The notes under the pieces were generated by a model. The model worked only from the letters and a program-made list of their open reading frames with translations. It did not search any database and was not told where the DNA came from. From Shinisaurus crocodilurus (Eukaryota > Chordata > Lepidosauria > Squamata > Shinisauridae), in NCBI GenBank assembly GCA_021292165.1, contig CM037877.1, forward strand, positions 303,928,063 through 303,992,062: 64,000 nucleotides of DNA. Reading direction: 5' to 3'. The first letter of the stretch is position 1. Each line of letters starts with the position of its first letter. The translations under genes and the position numbers were made by a program. Below are positions 39,895 to 51,064 of this stretch, one piece after another.

Positions 39895-41158
39895 CCCATG
39901 ATCTATTAGGATTTCAAATGCCACAAGGCTCTTTTTTGCTGTAACAGACTAACATAGCTACCGCCTTTTATGAAGTAAACTTGGTGATAGAAATCTGTAT
40001 CATAATTGATATGCAGCACTTCTATTGAGCAAAAGATGCTTACTTCCTCTTTTATAACAACCCTATGATTAATATTCTTCCCATTTTATGGGGAAAGTTC
40101 TGAGAAAATGTGACTTGGCCAAAGCTATTTGGTGAGCAGGGTCATCATGACTGAAGTAGGACATGAACCCGGAACTCCAAGATCCAAATCAAACACACTA
40201 AACCACATGGGCTGTGCGAATTATCAACTAGCCACAAAGACAAAAAAAAAACAACACAGCCAAACAAGCAAACAAGTAAGAAAACTGAAAATGCAAGAGT
40301 ATGCACATAAAGACAAGTAAATATTCACACACCAGAATAAATATGTGCACTTTTGGGAGGTGGGGAACTATGTATATTTAAAAGGAACAATAGTGGGACT
40401 GTGAAAACATTTGTATATTTAAGAGGAGTTTTAAAATGATGACTTCATTCTAACAGAGAATGTAATTGCTTGATCATAATACAGAAAATCTCTTTCTTTA
40501 AAAGGACTGTGTTCCTAGTCTTCATGGATGTACAAAAGAAAAATGCTCTTCTACTTACCTGTCTACCCCACCCTCCTCCTTTTGTCTTCCCCTGTCATGG
40601 AAGGTTTAGTCAGGAAGCTAGACAAGAACTTCATTGTCTCTCAAGCGAGAACAGAACAGCAACAGGCAAATCCTGACTCCACCTAGTTACAACTAAGTCC
40701 AGCGCTATCTAGTGACTGGACTATATAATGACACTGTCCACACATCCTCTCTGTCAAAATTTAAACTGTAAGTTCCTAGGGCAGGGACCTGTCTTCTTGC
40801 ATATGTTGTTCTATATATTGCTATGCCATTGGTAGACCGATAATACCTATATACATACATACAGATTAGGGCATTATGCAGCTCATTCCGATGCATATCT
40901 ACTTAGAAGTAAGTCCTACTGGTTTCAGTGGGTTTATTTACCCTCTGGTTTTACCTACTGGCTTATTTACCCCAAGTAAATAAACTCAGGGTTAATGCCA
41001 TAACTCTACAGCAAATCTCTTTCAAGGACTTCCAGTCTCTATCCTAATGGGTATATTTCTTTCCACTCACATAGACTGTGGTTGCAATCCTGTACTCACT
41101 TACCTGGGAGTAAGTTCCATTGGAATGTATGTGTATCATCTCATTGCTTATTCTAACA

Positions 41159-41280
41159 CAGCCTTCCCCAACCTGGTGCCCTCCAGATATGTTGGACTAC
41201 AACTCCCATCACCCCCAGCCAGCATGGGCCATGCTGCCTGGGTAGATGGGAATTGTAGTCCAACACATTTCCTTCTTAAT
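41159..41280. mobile_element. Diverged hairpin hAT-type MITE
   Basis: Termini CAGCCTTCCCCAACCTGGTG and arms GTTGGACTACAACTCCCATC / AATTGTAGTCCAACACAT belong to the hairpin family. The right terminus is truncated. Confidence 0.75.
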
Positions 41281-41810
41281 GATAAGCTGTGTTATCCTTT
41301 AGTGGCTAAAGTTTAGCCCAACCTAAATCAGCAATAATTAATGCCCCGCAGAGAGTGGAAAAGACAGAAGCAGGGTGTATAGCCCTTGTAACAATGGACA
41401 GGTAAAGGTGGTTTCCAGCCTGCTCCCCCCCAACACGTTGAAAAAGGTAATTATTTATGAAACACCTAGTATGTGCTAAGCACTGTACAGAAATGAAGAA
41501 TACAAGTCCTTGCTTGCATAGTCACCACTGAAAAAGGGGAGGACAGTTGGAGGGTAAAAATCTGTGTCTGTCTGAAATCCCTTTCTAGCAAGAGCATCCA
41601 TTCCAGCTTCTGAACCAAGACAGGAAGGATTCACAGAAATAAAATAATAATAATAAAGGCCAGAAAAGAAAAGATCAGAACAACAACAACAAGTTGTGTA
41701 AAACAAACAAACAATGGTCAATTTCCTCCACTCTTTTTAACAGATCTTAGATCTGTATCCAGCTTTTTGACCAAAATCCCAAAGCATCTCACAACATTCA
41801 TAAAATGTAA

Positions 41811-41940
41811 TTTATTTATTTATTTATTATATTTATACCCCACCTTTTTTCCTGCAAGAAACCCAAGGCGGCTTACATAATCCTCCTCCTCCTCCTCTCC
41901 ATTTTATCCTCACAACAACCCTGTGAGGTAGGTTAGGGAC
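41811..41940 (-). mobile_element. tRNA-derived SINE, 3' part
   Basis: Tail and body complement (TATACCCCACCTTTTTTCCT, CATTTTATCCTCACAACAAC) are present. The tRNA-like head is missing, so it is 5' truncated. A local TCC repeat expansion (tcctcctcctcctcc) is visible. Confidence 0.8.
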
Positions 41941-42065
41941 TATTCATAACCTTACACTTTCAACAAACAAAAAAGCCTTGCTGAAGTTGAAGCAGGCATC
42001 TGACGGAGTCTTCACCTTCCCCTCCTGGTACTCTCTTCTGTAAGGCACTTGATCTTACTGTATGG

Positions 42066-42448
42066 TGTGAAGGCAAAATTCAGGTTGCTTGTTGTTAGTA
42101 GAAAGCAATATTTGAAGTTTGTATAAGTGAATGGCCTTAGCTTTGCTGACTGTGTAACTGTAGACCTGGTTTAAGCCAGTACAAGCTAAGTGAAGATGTA
42201 ACTTTTTGGGAGCCCTGAGTGAGGAAACAAGATAAGAATGAGACCACATTCTTCCCATGCTAATAACCAATCACAATGTTGATTCTAGCTAACATCATCC
42301 TTTTCTGCTTGCCTACCAGAAAGTATAAAAATTCCTTCCTGGATTTTTTCGGGGAACTGGGTGTGTCCAGCTTCCACACAGCTGTGTTAATAAAGTTTTA
42401 TCTCTTTCTGCATCCAAGGATTACAAATGGAATTTCCCCCCTTAACAA
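42066..42448 (+). mobile_element. Solo LTR (383 bp)
   Basis: It starts TGTGAAGGCAAAATTC and ends CCCTTAACA, with a 4-bp target-site duplication ATGG at 42062-42065 and 42449-42452. It carries a CCAAT box (about 42267), TATAAAA at 42324-42330 and AATAAA at 42389-42394 in promoter-to-poly(A) order. It is the same family as the LTR parts at 47938 and 56555. Confidence 0.88.
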
Positions 42449-42452
42449 TGGT

Positions 42453-43041
42453 TACAGAAATTTGCCAAGCTCTCAAAAATAAAACCTGTTTATTTTTATT
42501 CTATTAGTAGTAATAGCGGTGTACATAGTTATTATTTTTTATTTATTATAGTCATCGGTTTTACTCATCTATCAGCAATAAGCAGATGTAATTTTCTATT
42601 GCAAAAGAATACTTTAAGTTATCTGGCCCTTTTCTCCTTCTCCTAACATCAGCGCTTGTATAATATTTGCAAAGGATTCGAAACGACGAACGGGCTGCTT
42701 TCAGTCTCCCCCTTTCTACCGCTGCGGAGTGGTTGCTCCCACTGAACAAGGCTTTCCCTGTCTGTGTCGCTGAAACCCGTTCAATCCAGTTTTGAGGCCC
42801 GGCCTGCCGATTCATGAATGGCCTTTCGGTGTTGGCATGGCAACCCTGGAAATTAGGTCAGTAGCTCAGACGACTACATGGCTTTGCCATATATGGAGAT
42901 GCATGATGAGTCAGACAAAATGTATGTGCCCCTGAACACAGGGCTGCCCCCTAAACTCCAGAGTAATTGATTAAGATTAACTACCACCCTCTGGTCAGGC
43001 AGAAATGAACAGGAGAAGTTTATCCCAGCACAGAAGTGCAG
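42453..43041. other. Intergenic, no gene recognised
   Basis: AT-rich at first, then ordinary composition. No repeat or exon is recognised. Confidence 0.4.
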
Positions 43042-43043
43042 TA

Positions 43044-43294
43044 CAGTAATACCTTGGATTGCAAGTAACTTGGTTTGAGAGCGTTTTGCAAGACAAGCAA
43101 ATTTTTAAATATTATTATTTTTTTGACTTGATATACAAGCGACGTCTTGCAATACGTCGTACGTATTGTAGTACGGCTTAAATTAAAAATCTCTGTACAA
43201 ATTTTTTTTGGGGGATTTCGTTTTGACATAAGAGTGTTTTGGATTACAAGCACGTTTCCGGAACGAGTTATGCTCTCAATCCAAGGCATGACTG
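43044..43294. mobile_element. pogo/mariner-like MITE (251 bp)
   Basis: Termini CAGTAATACCTTGGATTG and CAATCCAAGGCATGACTG, with TA at 43042-43043 and 43295-43296. A small internal TACGTCGTACGTATTGTA duplication distinguishes it from the other copies. Confidence 0.87.
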
Positions 43295-43479
43295 TATTGC
43301 AGAAAGCTTTACCTGTGAATCTTTGCCTGTCATTCAGCTGTTCTAGACAAGGAGCTTCTGTGCCTAAAAGTGGCAAACGCTACTTGGACCTCTTCTTTCA
43401 CCTTTCGCTGTGGATTTCAAAAGTGAAAAGAGGAAAATGCTGCAGCTTATTTATGTGAATCAAGACTTAGGAGGCTGAA

Positions 43480-43570
43480 AGTGCAATTTTATGCGGGTTT
43501 ACTTGGAAGTAAGTCCAACTAATTTCATGAGATTTACTCCTGAGGAAATGTGCAAAGGATTGCACTGTAA
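43480..43570. mobile_element. Short inverted-repeat element (TGCAATCCTATA family)
   Basis: Arms GTGCAATTTTATGCGGGTTT and AAAGGATTGCACTGTAA flank the GGAAGTAAGTCCAACTAAT core. It is a diverged copy. Confidence 0.6.
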
Positions 43571-43829
43571 GCTGGAAGTTCTGTGGTTAAAAACACATAA
43601 GAATATGGAGATTGTAATGAACACCAGCCTCCTAAATTGGTTTTAAATTTAAAGCGCTGGAAAGAAATGGAGCAAAGAACCACAAATCTTGGATCTGCTT
43701 TCTTGATCTGAAAGCTGCCATTCTTCAACAAGGAAACCCTGTTGAAACGGGTGAATTAAAACATATCAAGACGTTTGATTCTATCCATTTGGGCGTGAAT
43801 AGAGACAATGGTTTCCTTTCCTACTATAT

Positions 43830-44158
43830 CATCATCATCATCAGGCGATCACTCGTGACCGAGTAAGATTGTCTTCCGGGATAAAAGGAGGAAATTCTAA
43901 AGAAGATTGTGTAGGCTCTAGCGATGAGTCCGTAAGTGACTGTGGAGGCCAATTCTAGATCCACACAGCTTCCCACAGTGAGGACACAGGTTACCAGATA
44001 GAAGATGGTTCTGTAAAGGATTCATTTGACGTGCTTTTCGCTTAGCACGTTTCTCCCTTTCACCTTGCACTCGGGCTTCTTCAAAGTCCATGGAACCTTT
44101 GTGAAAGGCCAACCTCCATTTAGATCGTTCATGGGCCAGAGCTTCCCAGTTTTCGATG
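43830..44158 (-). mobile_element. 5'-truncated LINE copy (329 bp) with 8-bp TSD
   Basis: On the minus strand it reads the last 65 codons of the LINE ORF (ending LCGSRIGLHSHLRTHR), the 3' UTR and a (GAT)n tail. It is flanked by TACTATAT at 43822-43829 and 44159-44166. Near identity to the 37.5-kb copy indicates recent activity of the family. Confidence 0.9.
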
Positions 44159-44407
44159 TACTATATGTGTTAGAATGATTGGGTTATCACCAGCTACTGT
44201 TCTTGTGAACAGACACTGTGCTTATTTTGCATACATTTAAGGTTTAATTGAAATGTCACAGGCTACTTTTTGCATTTCATTGCCATTGGACCCTACTGTT
44301 CACATTTTTATATGTGAATATACCTGCCAACTGAAGACAACACTTCATGCTTCTGGTGAAGTGGAACCTAATCCACAAAAACTTATCATTACATATACAT
44401 TGCTTAT

Positions 44408-44755
44408 AGTGCAATCCTATACATGTCTACTCAAAAGTAAGCCCCTTTGAGTTCAATTGGACTTATTTATTTATTTATTTTATTTATTTATTTATTTATT
44501 TATTATATTTATACCCCGCCTTTTTTTCCTGCAAGGAACCCAAGGCGGCTTACATAATCCTCCTCTTCTCCATGTTATCCTCACAACAACCCTGTGAGGT
44601 AGGTTAGGCTGAGAGGCAGTGACTGGCCCAAAGTCACCCAGTGAGTTTCATGGCCAAGCGGGGACTAGAACCCAGATCTCCTGAGTCCCAGTCCAACACT
44701 CTCACCACTACGCCACACTGACTTACTCCCAGGTAAGTGCATATAGGCGTGCCTC
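44408..44755. mobile_element. TGCAATCCTATA-family element split by a SINE
   Basis: The left half (GCAATCCTATACATGTCTAC to TTCAATTGGACTTA) and right half (ACTTACTCCCAGGTAAGTGC) form one element. A minus-orientation tRNA-derived SINE was inserted between them with a GACTTA duplication (44460-44465, 44720-44725). Confidence 0.78.
44466..44719 (-). mobile_element. tRNA-derived SINE, full length
   Basis: The (TTTA)n tail lies on the left, then ATACCCCGCCTTTTTTTCCT, the body complement, and the head complement ending CACTACGCCACACT. Flanked by the GACTTA target-site duplication. It is among the best-preserved copies. Confidence 0.88.
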
Positions 44756-45090
44756 ATTCTTCCCTCACCCCTTAACTAAGCTAAATGTGTGAACTGTCTC
44801 CATTGAATATATTGTGATTTGAGGATACTGCTTGCTGTGCATGATTCATCTGCGGAACTTCATTCCCACACATGCTACCTGTGGTCAAGGAGGGCTGAAT
44901 GTGCGTGTCATAATTAGTCCAGAGTGCACATGCATTTCAAAAATGTTACTTTAACAGTTTTATCTCATATATATGACAGTTTCTCCTGCATCCTTCCTTT
45001 TTCTCCATCATTTACTACAGGAACAGGTAAAAGGTAGATCAGGATCTAATGGTAGTAAATATCTGGGTGACTTGAAGTAGATCAGCAAAC

Positions 45091-45278
45091 GTGGCGTAGT
45101 GGTGAGTGTTGGACTGGGACTTGGGAGATCCGGGTTCAAGTCCCCACTTGGCCATGAAACTCAGTGGGTGACTTTGGGCCAGTCAGTTACTCTCAGCCTA
45201 ACCTACCTCACAGGGTTGTTGTGAAGATGAAATGGAGAGGAGGAGGATTATTATGTAAGCCGCCTTGGGTTCCTTGTG
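45091..45278 (+). mobile_element. tRNA-derived SINE, 3' truncated
   Basis: Head GTGGCGTAGTGG and B-box GGTTCAAGTCC are intact. The copy stops at GGGTTCCTTG, where the decayed hAT sequence begins, and has no A/T-rich tail. Confidence 0.82.
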
Positions 45279-45284
45279 TTGGGA

Positions 45285-46897
45285 ATATCGGATATTGACA
45301 ATATTTGCGAGAAAATGTGCTGGAGAGAGTACTTGTCCCATTCGTGTTTTTTTTTCATGCTTGTAATTTAATTCTGTCAGTGTGTAGTTCTGTTTTTAAG
45401 TGCTCACTCTGTTCCTTCCAAATTTCAACAGCATCAGCAATAAAACAGCTATTTTTCTGTATTTTGTTTAAAGCTTCAGAAATGGGTTTCAGTATCCTGA
45501 GCATATGTTCAACATTTCTCTTAAGCCCAATGTTGAGGATTTTGGCCGTGACAGTGCCATCTATTTTCTCTCTATTTTGTTCACTAACTGTCACCAGTTC
45601 TTGATATACTGCTCAAAACAGTCCACTACAGAGTTCCATCTAACATCTTGTGGGAGCGTTAGCTTGGTTCCACCCATTCTTTTCAGAGCTGCTGCTGCAA
45701 AATGATTGTTATGGAAGTATTTAGCAATTTTAAAGGCATTAGTCTTTATTTCTGGAACACTGAAGTCTTTGGCTAGGAGGTGCAGCAAATTAGCACCACA
45801 ACCATACCGTATGTTATTAGCTTTGTATTCCCTTCCTGCTCTTCTAAATTTCTTCTCATCTTGGATACATTTGCAGCATTGTCTGTGACCAAACTGTGTA
45901 CTGTGTACATTTGAATTTTTGTTCACATTTTTCTTCATAGCTTCTGCTGCCACTTCTTGTAAGTATTCTGCTGTGTGTGAATTTCCTGACCTATCAATTG
46001 TTTCTGCAAGGAAGACATTCCCTTCTTCTGTTGTCATGTAAGCACATACAACAGGATCATTGTGGACATTACTCCACCCATCAAGACTTGCACATTGCTC
46101 CATTTCTCAGTCATACACTTTATCCAGCAGTTTCCCTGCAACATCTGCTCTGCTGGGGTGGACTGTATCCCGGTCTCAGTGACTGAACCATATTAATTAA
46201 GTGTGGGTTCTCAATCAGACGGAAAGAAGAATTTGTCGCGTAAACAAACTGGGCAATTTCTTCATCAATTAACTCTTTTTCTAATCTGCTGGTTTTTATC
46301 ACAAACTTATCTATGGTGGTTCCGGGATGGTCGGTTTTTTTCTTTCTTTTAGGTGATATACTGTGGATGTGTGATGTATATGATGTGACTGAAACACTAT
46401 CCTGGACAGATAACTCTGAAACTGTAGAACAGGAAGATGGTGATCTTGAAGGTGGATAGTTTCCCCAGAATCCTTTATGTTGATGATGGATTCCCCTAAA
46501 CAAAAAAGTCAGTGCTGTTATGTTATTATTTATACAATTTCTGCTTATTTAGTATTACTCATTGTATTCACTGCCACTCAGTACTGCCCAAAGAAAGGAA
46601 TATTTGCTTGTTTCAACTCTTTGTTTCTTCATAAGAACTGTATCAACATGACAGTAACATGCAGTAATAATAATAAGAAATATAATTTTCCTCAAACATG
46701 ACAGTTCCTCAAGGGAGTCTTTAAGAAATATGATGAAATCAAAATGTTTACCAACCTGAAGATCCTGCCTGTTCAAACATGTTCCTTTTGTCGTCTTTAT
46801 CACAGCACTTCTCATGATGTTGTTTCTTTCGGGCCGCCAGGCCTTGCATTTCTTTGTTGCAGTGTTTGCATTTTGCACGCATGCCTGCCTTACCCAT
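45285..46897 (-). pseudogene. Decayed hAT-family transposase (BED finger, intron-containing)
   Basis: The first part (46756-46897) starts MGKAGMRAKCKHCNKE and resembles a BED-type zinc finger (CX2C, later H and C). It is followed by donor CAG|gttggt, and an acceptor ttgtttag lies at 46504, suggesting an intron of about 250 bp. The second part (45285-46503) shows hAT transposase blocks: LIDEEIAQFVYATNSSFRLI, SLDGWSNVHNDPVV, the catalytic-region LAETIDRSGNSHTAEYLQEV, LPQDVRWNSVVDCFEQYIKN and GLKRNVEHMLRILKPISEAL. It is broken by a frameshift near 46150, an in-frame stop near 46110, frameshifts near 45605 and 45350, and loss of the C-terminal dimerisation part. No terminal inverted repeats were found. 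Confidence 0.85.
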
Positions 46898-46919
46898 AGG
46901 TGGAGGAATTGCACCCTTA

Positions 46920-47656
46920 ATCTGCGGTAGAGAGGAGTTACTAAATAAGATAAGGGAATGTTAAGAGAGGAATTACCGGTAAGTCAAAATTCTTAACTAT
47001 TTCCTCAGGTGTGTGTTTTACAATATGGCGCATCTGCAAGACACCCTCTTATGGGGGTTCAACTCTGAAAATGGTTTACAGGCTCAGACTTGGAAGCTGT
47101 GAATTAACAATAACAGTGCACCTGAGCATGGGCAAAATAGTTTCTCCTCTCCACTTAGTAACCACAACCAGACACACACACCCTTGTATTTTATTGGACT
47201 GTACATCGCTCAGAGTGGCCGGATGTCTGGCCAGATGGGTGATTCATAAATATAATAAATAAATACCGGTAAATACTTTTAGGATGAGGGAGGGGGCATG
47301 GGCATTCCAGAACATTTTGACCCTTGATTCTGCACAAACAAAAATGGATGAAAATCTGTGTTAGTTTATAGCGGGGGGGGGGGGGGAACCCAGACGTTGC
47401 CAGGGCGCCCCTTGGAAACCAATTCTATTCTGTTGGCTCTGTTGAGAGACCAGCTGCCTTTGAATCTTCCAACTGTGCCAGCCATTCTAGTCTGTGTCTC
47501 CTGTGGCAATCATTCCGTTAGGCTGCAAAGCAGAAAGAGAGAAGGGAAGCAGGGCTATTCCATCACCTCTGTTGAGAGACCACCTGCCTTTGGCCCTCCC
47601 TCCACTGTCACCTAGCAGCAGCCATTCCATCAAGCTACCCCAACTGTTTCCATCCC
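46920..47656. other. Intergenic with simple repeats
   Basis: Contains a G14 run at 47373-47386. The segment GAGAGACCAGCTGCCTTTG at 47443 and GAGAGACCACCTGCCTTTG at 47573 is an imperfect 130-bp duplication. No gene is recognised. Confidence 0.5.
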
Positions 47657-47937
47657 AACCAATCATTTTGAGAACTATAGCTTTAAGAACTGGAGCCTGA
47701 GCGTGTTTCTTTCCTCCTCCCTCCCCATCCTTTTTTCCTTACGTTTCCATGTCTTTTAGATTATCAGGCTGAGGGCAGGGCCTGTCTTACTGCTGATATC
47801 TGTAAGCCGCTCTGGGAGTCCTTTTCACCAAAGAGGGGAGTAAAGGTGCTTCAAATAAATCATTCATCATAACTTCAAATTTTGTATGTGTAAAAGCTTA
47901 TTTCTTCAGGTGCAGGGGCTGAGGCGCTGGAAGGTGC

Positions 47938-48385
47938 TGTGAAAGCAAAATTATATGTTGATTGTTGTCAGTGGGAAGCAACTGAATAACGCACATACAT
48001 GAACTGTGTTAACTTGCAGACTGAGGCATTTCAGATCAGGTTTTAGCTAGTTTCAGGCTGTTAAAATGCTGCTTTCGTTTAAGAATTGTATGAAGAAACA
48101 TACAGTGTTCTCCAACCTTGGGTCCCCAGATGTTTTTGGCCTACAACTCCCAGCATGCCCCAACCTGGCTGGGGCATGCTGGGAGTTGTAGGCCAAAAAC
48201 ATCTGGGGACCCAAGGTTGGAGAACACTGAGTTAACAGAAATCACATTCCTTTAAGCCTAATAACCAATCACAGTGCTGTTTTCTCTGGTGACTTGACCT
48301 GCCTCTTTCCATTTTCTATAAAAGTATTGTGTGAATGTAGTTCGGGGAACTGGGCGCTTCCAGCTTTCACATAGCTGTGTTAATT
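47938..48385 (+). mobile_element. Partial LTR (family of 42066-42448) hosting a MITE
   Basis: It begins TGTGAAAGCAAAATTATATG and carries a CCAAT box (AACCAATCACAGTG), TATAAAAGT near 48319 and GGGGAACTGGGCGCTTCC. It stops at the duplication junction after GCTGTGTTAATT, before the AATAAA. The last part of this LTR family reappears at 56555-56684. Confidence 0.8.
48103..48229. mobile_element. Hairpin hAT-type MITE inside the LTR
   Basis: Complete hairpin CAGTGTTCTCC to GGAGAACACTG. No 8-bp duplication flanks it here (GAAACATA on the left, AGTTAACA on the right). This agrees with the idea that a larger unit, including the LTR sequence on its left, moved between this locus and FUS intron 2. Confidence 0.85.
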
Positions 48386-48453
48386 AACCAATCATTTTGA
48401 GAACTATAGCTTTAAGAACTGGAGCCTGAGCGTGTTTCTTTCCTCCTCCCTCC

Positions 48454-48962
48454 TGTTGTGGAAAAATTGATCTACTGCGTTGTGTTTTTAAGAGGTTCTT
48501 AGAGAGGAAAGTTTATTAGTGAATTCACGGATGGCATCTGAGCACAGTCAGGAATGCCAACAAGAACACAAGGGAGACACTTCCATTTATACTGAATAAT
48601 ATCATGTAGAGGTCAGGTGACAATTGAGTCAGTACAGGAAACTGAGACAATTCAAAAGGAGACATTTAGACAAGATTAAAAGATCAGGTATTGCCCATCT
48701 TCTAGCCATCATGCTAATCAGTAGTCTTTCCCAAGGTGATAATCCCAAAGTGATACTGGCTCACAGTACTTTTAGCATAAGCAGGAAAGAGGGTTAGGCA
48801 AATCAATAGATGGGTGATTTGCCCCCAGGGTTGTTCTACAGAAGGTCAAGGAAAGGGTCTGACTCTTGACATGTCAGGACATGTTTCTGTAAGGTAGAAG
48901 GAAAGGTCTGACTTCCAGGCCTTTCTGTTTAAACTAAAGCCTGGACAAATTTTACTTCTACA
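48454..48962 (-). mobile_element. 3' LTR of the ERV (509 bp)
   Basis: Same sequence as 55034-55542, with TATAAA at 48586-48591 and AATAAA at 48512-48517 on the minus strand. The polypurine tract adjoins it at 48963. Confidence 0.95.
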
Positions 48963-48982
48963 TTCCCCCATTTTGTGCTTTT
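48963..48982 (-). other. ERV polypurine tract
   Basis: The minus strand reads AAAATGGGGGAA immediately before the 3' LTR, the purine run that primes plus-strand DNA synthesis. Confidence 0.85.
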
Positions 48983-49268
48983 ATAGCACAACTAACACTT
49001 GTAACTGTTACATTCAGCATCTAAAGCTTCTTTTACCTTTTCTCTCTCTTGATCAATCCTTTCAAGCATCAATTTTTTTTTTCTGAGTCAATACAGAGCT
49101 TTTGCTTCTGCTGCATGTAGTAAAACAACACTTGCTTAACAACAATAATATATATAAAACCCAACAAATTCAAGCAATAGGGTTATTAATCCATGAACAA
49201 TTGCTCTACCCCAACTTCCTAGGTTTGGTATCCAGCTTGTTAGCCAAGACCATATTTCCAGGCTTTTG

Positions 49269-49840
49269 TCAGGGGCAACAAAAGCAATTTAAGTATCTTT
49301 TCTGATTGTAATTATCAGGAATAAACACACAACACTCTTGACCAATCAAGGCGCATATTCCACCTTTTGAGGCAAACACCATGTCTAATGTCATCTTTGG
49401 CAGTACTATTTTGCATTGTAGCATTGCGAAAACACTGCCCTTTCCCTGTAAGGGTACAGTCCCACAGTTTATCATTAAAACTCTTCCAGGTACTACATTT
49501 AAGAGAATTGCCCATAGTTTGATTACTTTGGGAGAACTAATTTCCATAATTGGTGCAGAATATGGGTTTGGCAGTATGGTTATTTCTCCAATCTCTGTGA
49601 GGGGTAAAATAATGCTTACATTGACTTTGTCCTACAAATGTGGAGGGCTGATTTTGTGTTTTGTTGCATGTAAAACACCATTCCCCCAATGTAGGAACAA
49701 CTTGCAACAACTGGACCCTTTAGAGTACAAGGGTCTGTTGGTGAAGGTCAAGTTTACTAGTGTAATGGGCACTGGCCACATGGGAACTCCTCCCTGGGAA
49801 TGTACTGGCATGTGGCTACATACCCCTAGCAGTTGGTAGC
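49269..49840 (-). pseudogene. ERV env remnant (transmembrane subunit)
   Basis: The minus strand contains LDMVFASKGGICALIGQECC, with the CX6CC motif typical of gamma-type and related retroviral transmembrane proteins, preceded by a heptad-like region. The frame ends soon after at a stop, before any membrane anchor. Surface-subunit sequence upstream is fragmentary. Confidence 0.75.
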
Positions 49841-50589
49841 ATTAAATCTTTGTGCAAACTTTAAAGAAAGCTGAATGTAAGTATTTTCCTGGAAGGCAGA
49901 TTGGAGGAGGACTATGAGCTCTAAGAATATAACCATACTCCATTTGGCCATATTGTTTCAAATATTAATATATATATCAATTAAGGCAAAAGAACCACCA
50001 GTCACTAACAAGAGCACAACTACAGGTGTTTCTTCTTGTTCTGACTTTGATGTACTAAAGGGCTGATAAGTAAGGCTCCTGGCTCAGGCTGAGGTGGTGT
50101 TCCTCTAAAATGATGACATCAGTTCTTCTCGTCCGATCCTCTGGGTGTTGTCTTTGATGGTCGTCCCGTCCGAGGTCTGAGATGATATTGATGTCCTGGC
50201 ACAAATTCTTCTGTTTCAGGGGCAGAGGTTACTAGCACATTTCACCCTGAATTGGTGGAGGCGTTATTGTGTCCTCATTCTCATCGCGGGTAGAGATGTT
50301 GGGAGGCTTGGATCCACGTCTGGAGTCCTTGGCACTTCACAGCTTTAAAGTACCTGGTATGGTGCTTTTCCACTTTGGATCCAGCAGATGATCTTCTTTG
50401 ATGTATTTTAATACGAATCCAGTCACTTGGTTCAATAGTGTCCTTCAGTGCTGGGCTGGTGCTGAGCCACCTCTATCTGTGAATAAAAGGTCTTCACACA
50501 TCTCATTAGGACCTTGCAGTAATTTTGAATTGTATCATCAAGCAGGTGTATATGTCTGGCTAGGTCTAGATTGGTGTCTCATTAATATC

Positions 50590-51064
50590 TCATGAGGGGT
50601 CAAGTCCAGTTACTTGATTTGCTGTGGATCTCATAGTCATGAGGGCTATGGGCAGTGCATCTAGCCATTTTAGTCTTGTCTCTGCACATATTCTAGCCAG
50701 TTTGCTTTTCAGTATTCTATTATGTCTTTCTATAGCTCCCGGAGATTGTGGATGATACAGGCAATGGAAATGTTGCTGGACTTGTAATGTCCTGCACACT
50801 TCTCTTACCACCTGTCCAGTAAAATGTGATCTCCTGTCACTGTTTATGGAGCAAGGTATTCTGAATCTGGGGATCAATTATTTTAGCATATATTTTTTTT
50901 CTTACTGTTGTGGTGTCAGCCTTCACGCAAGGGTATGCGTCAACCCATTTAGAATACATACAAATAACTAAAAGAACATATTGATAGGAACAACACTTGG
51001 GCATTTCAATAAAATCAATTTGTATATTTACAAAAGGTCCCCAGGGTGTGGGGTGCATGCTCAT
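50590..51064 (-). pseudogene. ERV pol remnant: integrase core
   Basis: The upstream minus-strand frame shows the first part of the integrase core (QIDFIEMPKC, then ICMYSKWVDAYPC, which holds the first catalytic Asp). The second frame shows the remainder (INSDRRSHFTGQVV and HPQSPGAIERHNRILK, containing the catalytic Glu). A stop and frame change near 50870 separates them. The N-terminal zinc-binding part and all of the reverse transcriptase are absent. Confidence 0.85.

Larger units (their letters stand above)
39895..42061. other. Intergenic with old repeats, no gene
   Basis: Recognisable pieces: a worn SINE on the minus strand at about 40040-40220; arms of the TGCAATCCTATA family at about 40890 and 41086; a hairpin MITE at 41159-41280; a SINE fragment at 41811-41940. 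The rest is unassigned. Confidence 0.5.
47657..48385. repeat. Left copy of a 729-bp tandem duplication
   Basis: The unit starts AACCAATCATTTTGAGAACT. It holds an L2-like tail (TAAGCCGCTCTGGGAGTCC, ending CTTCAAATAAAT), then the 5' part of an LTR (from 47938) with a MITE inside it. The right copy starts at 48386 with the same words and was later split by the ERV and a solo LTR. Confidence 0.8.
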
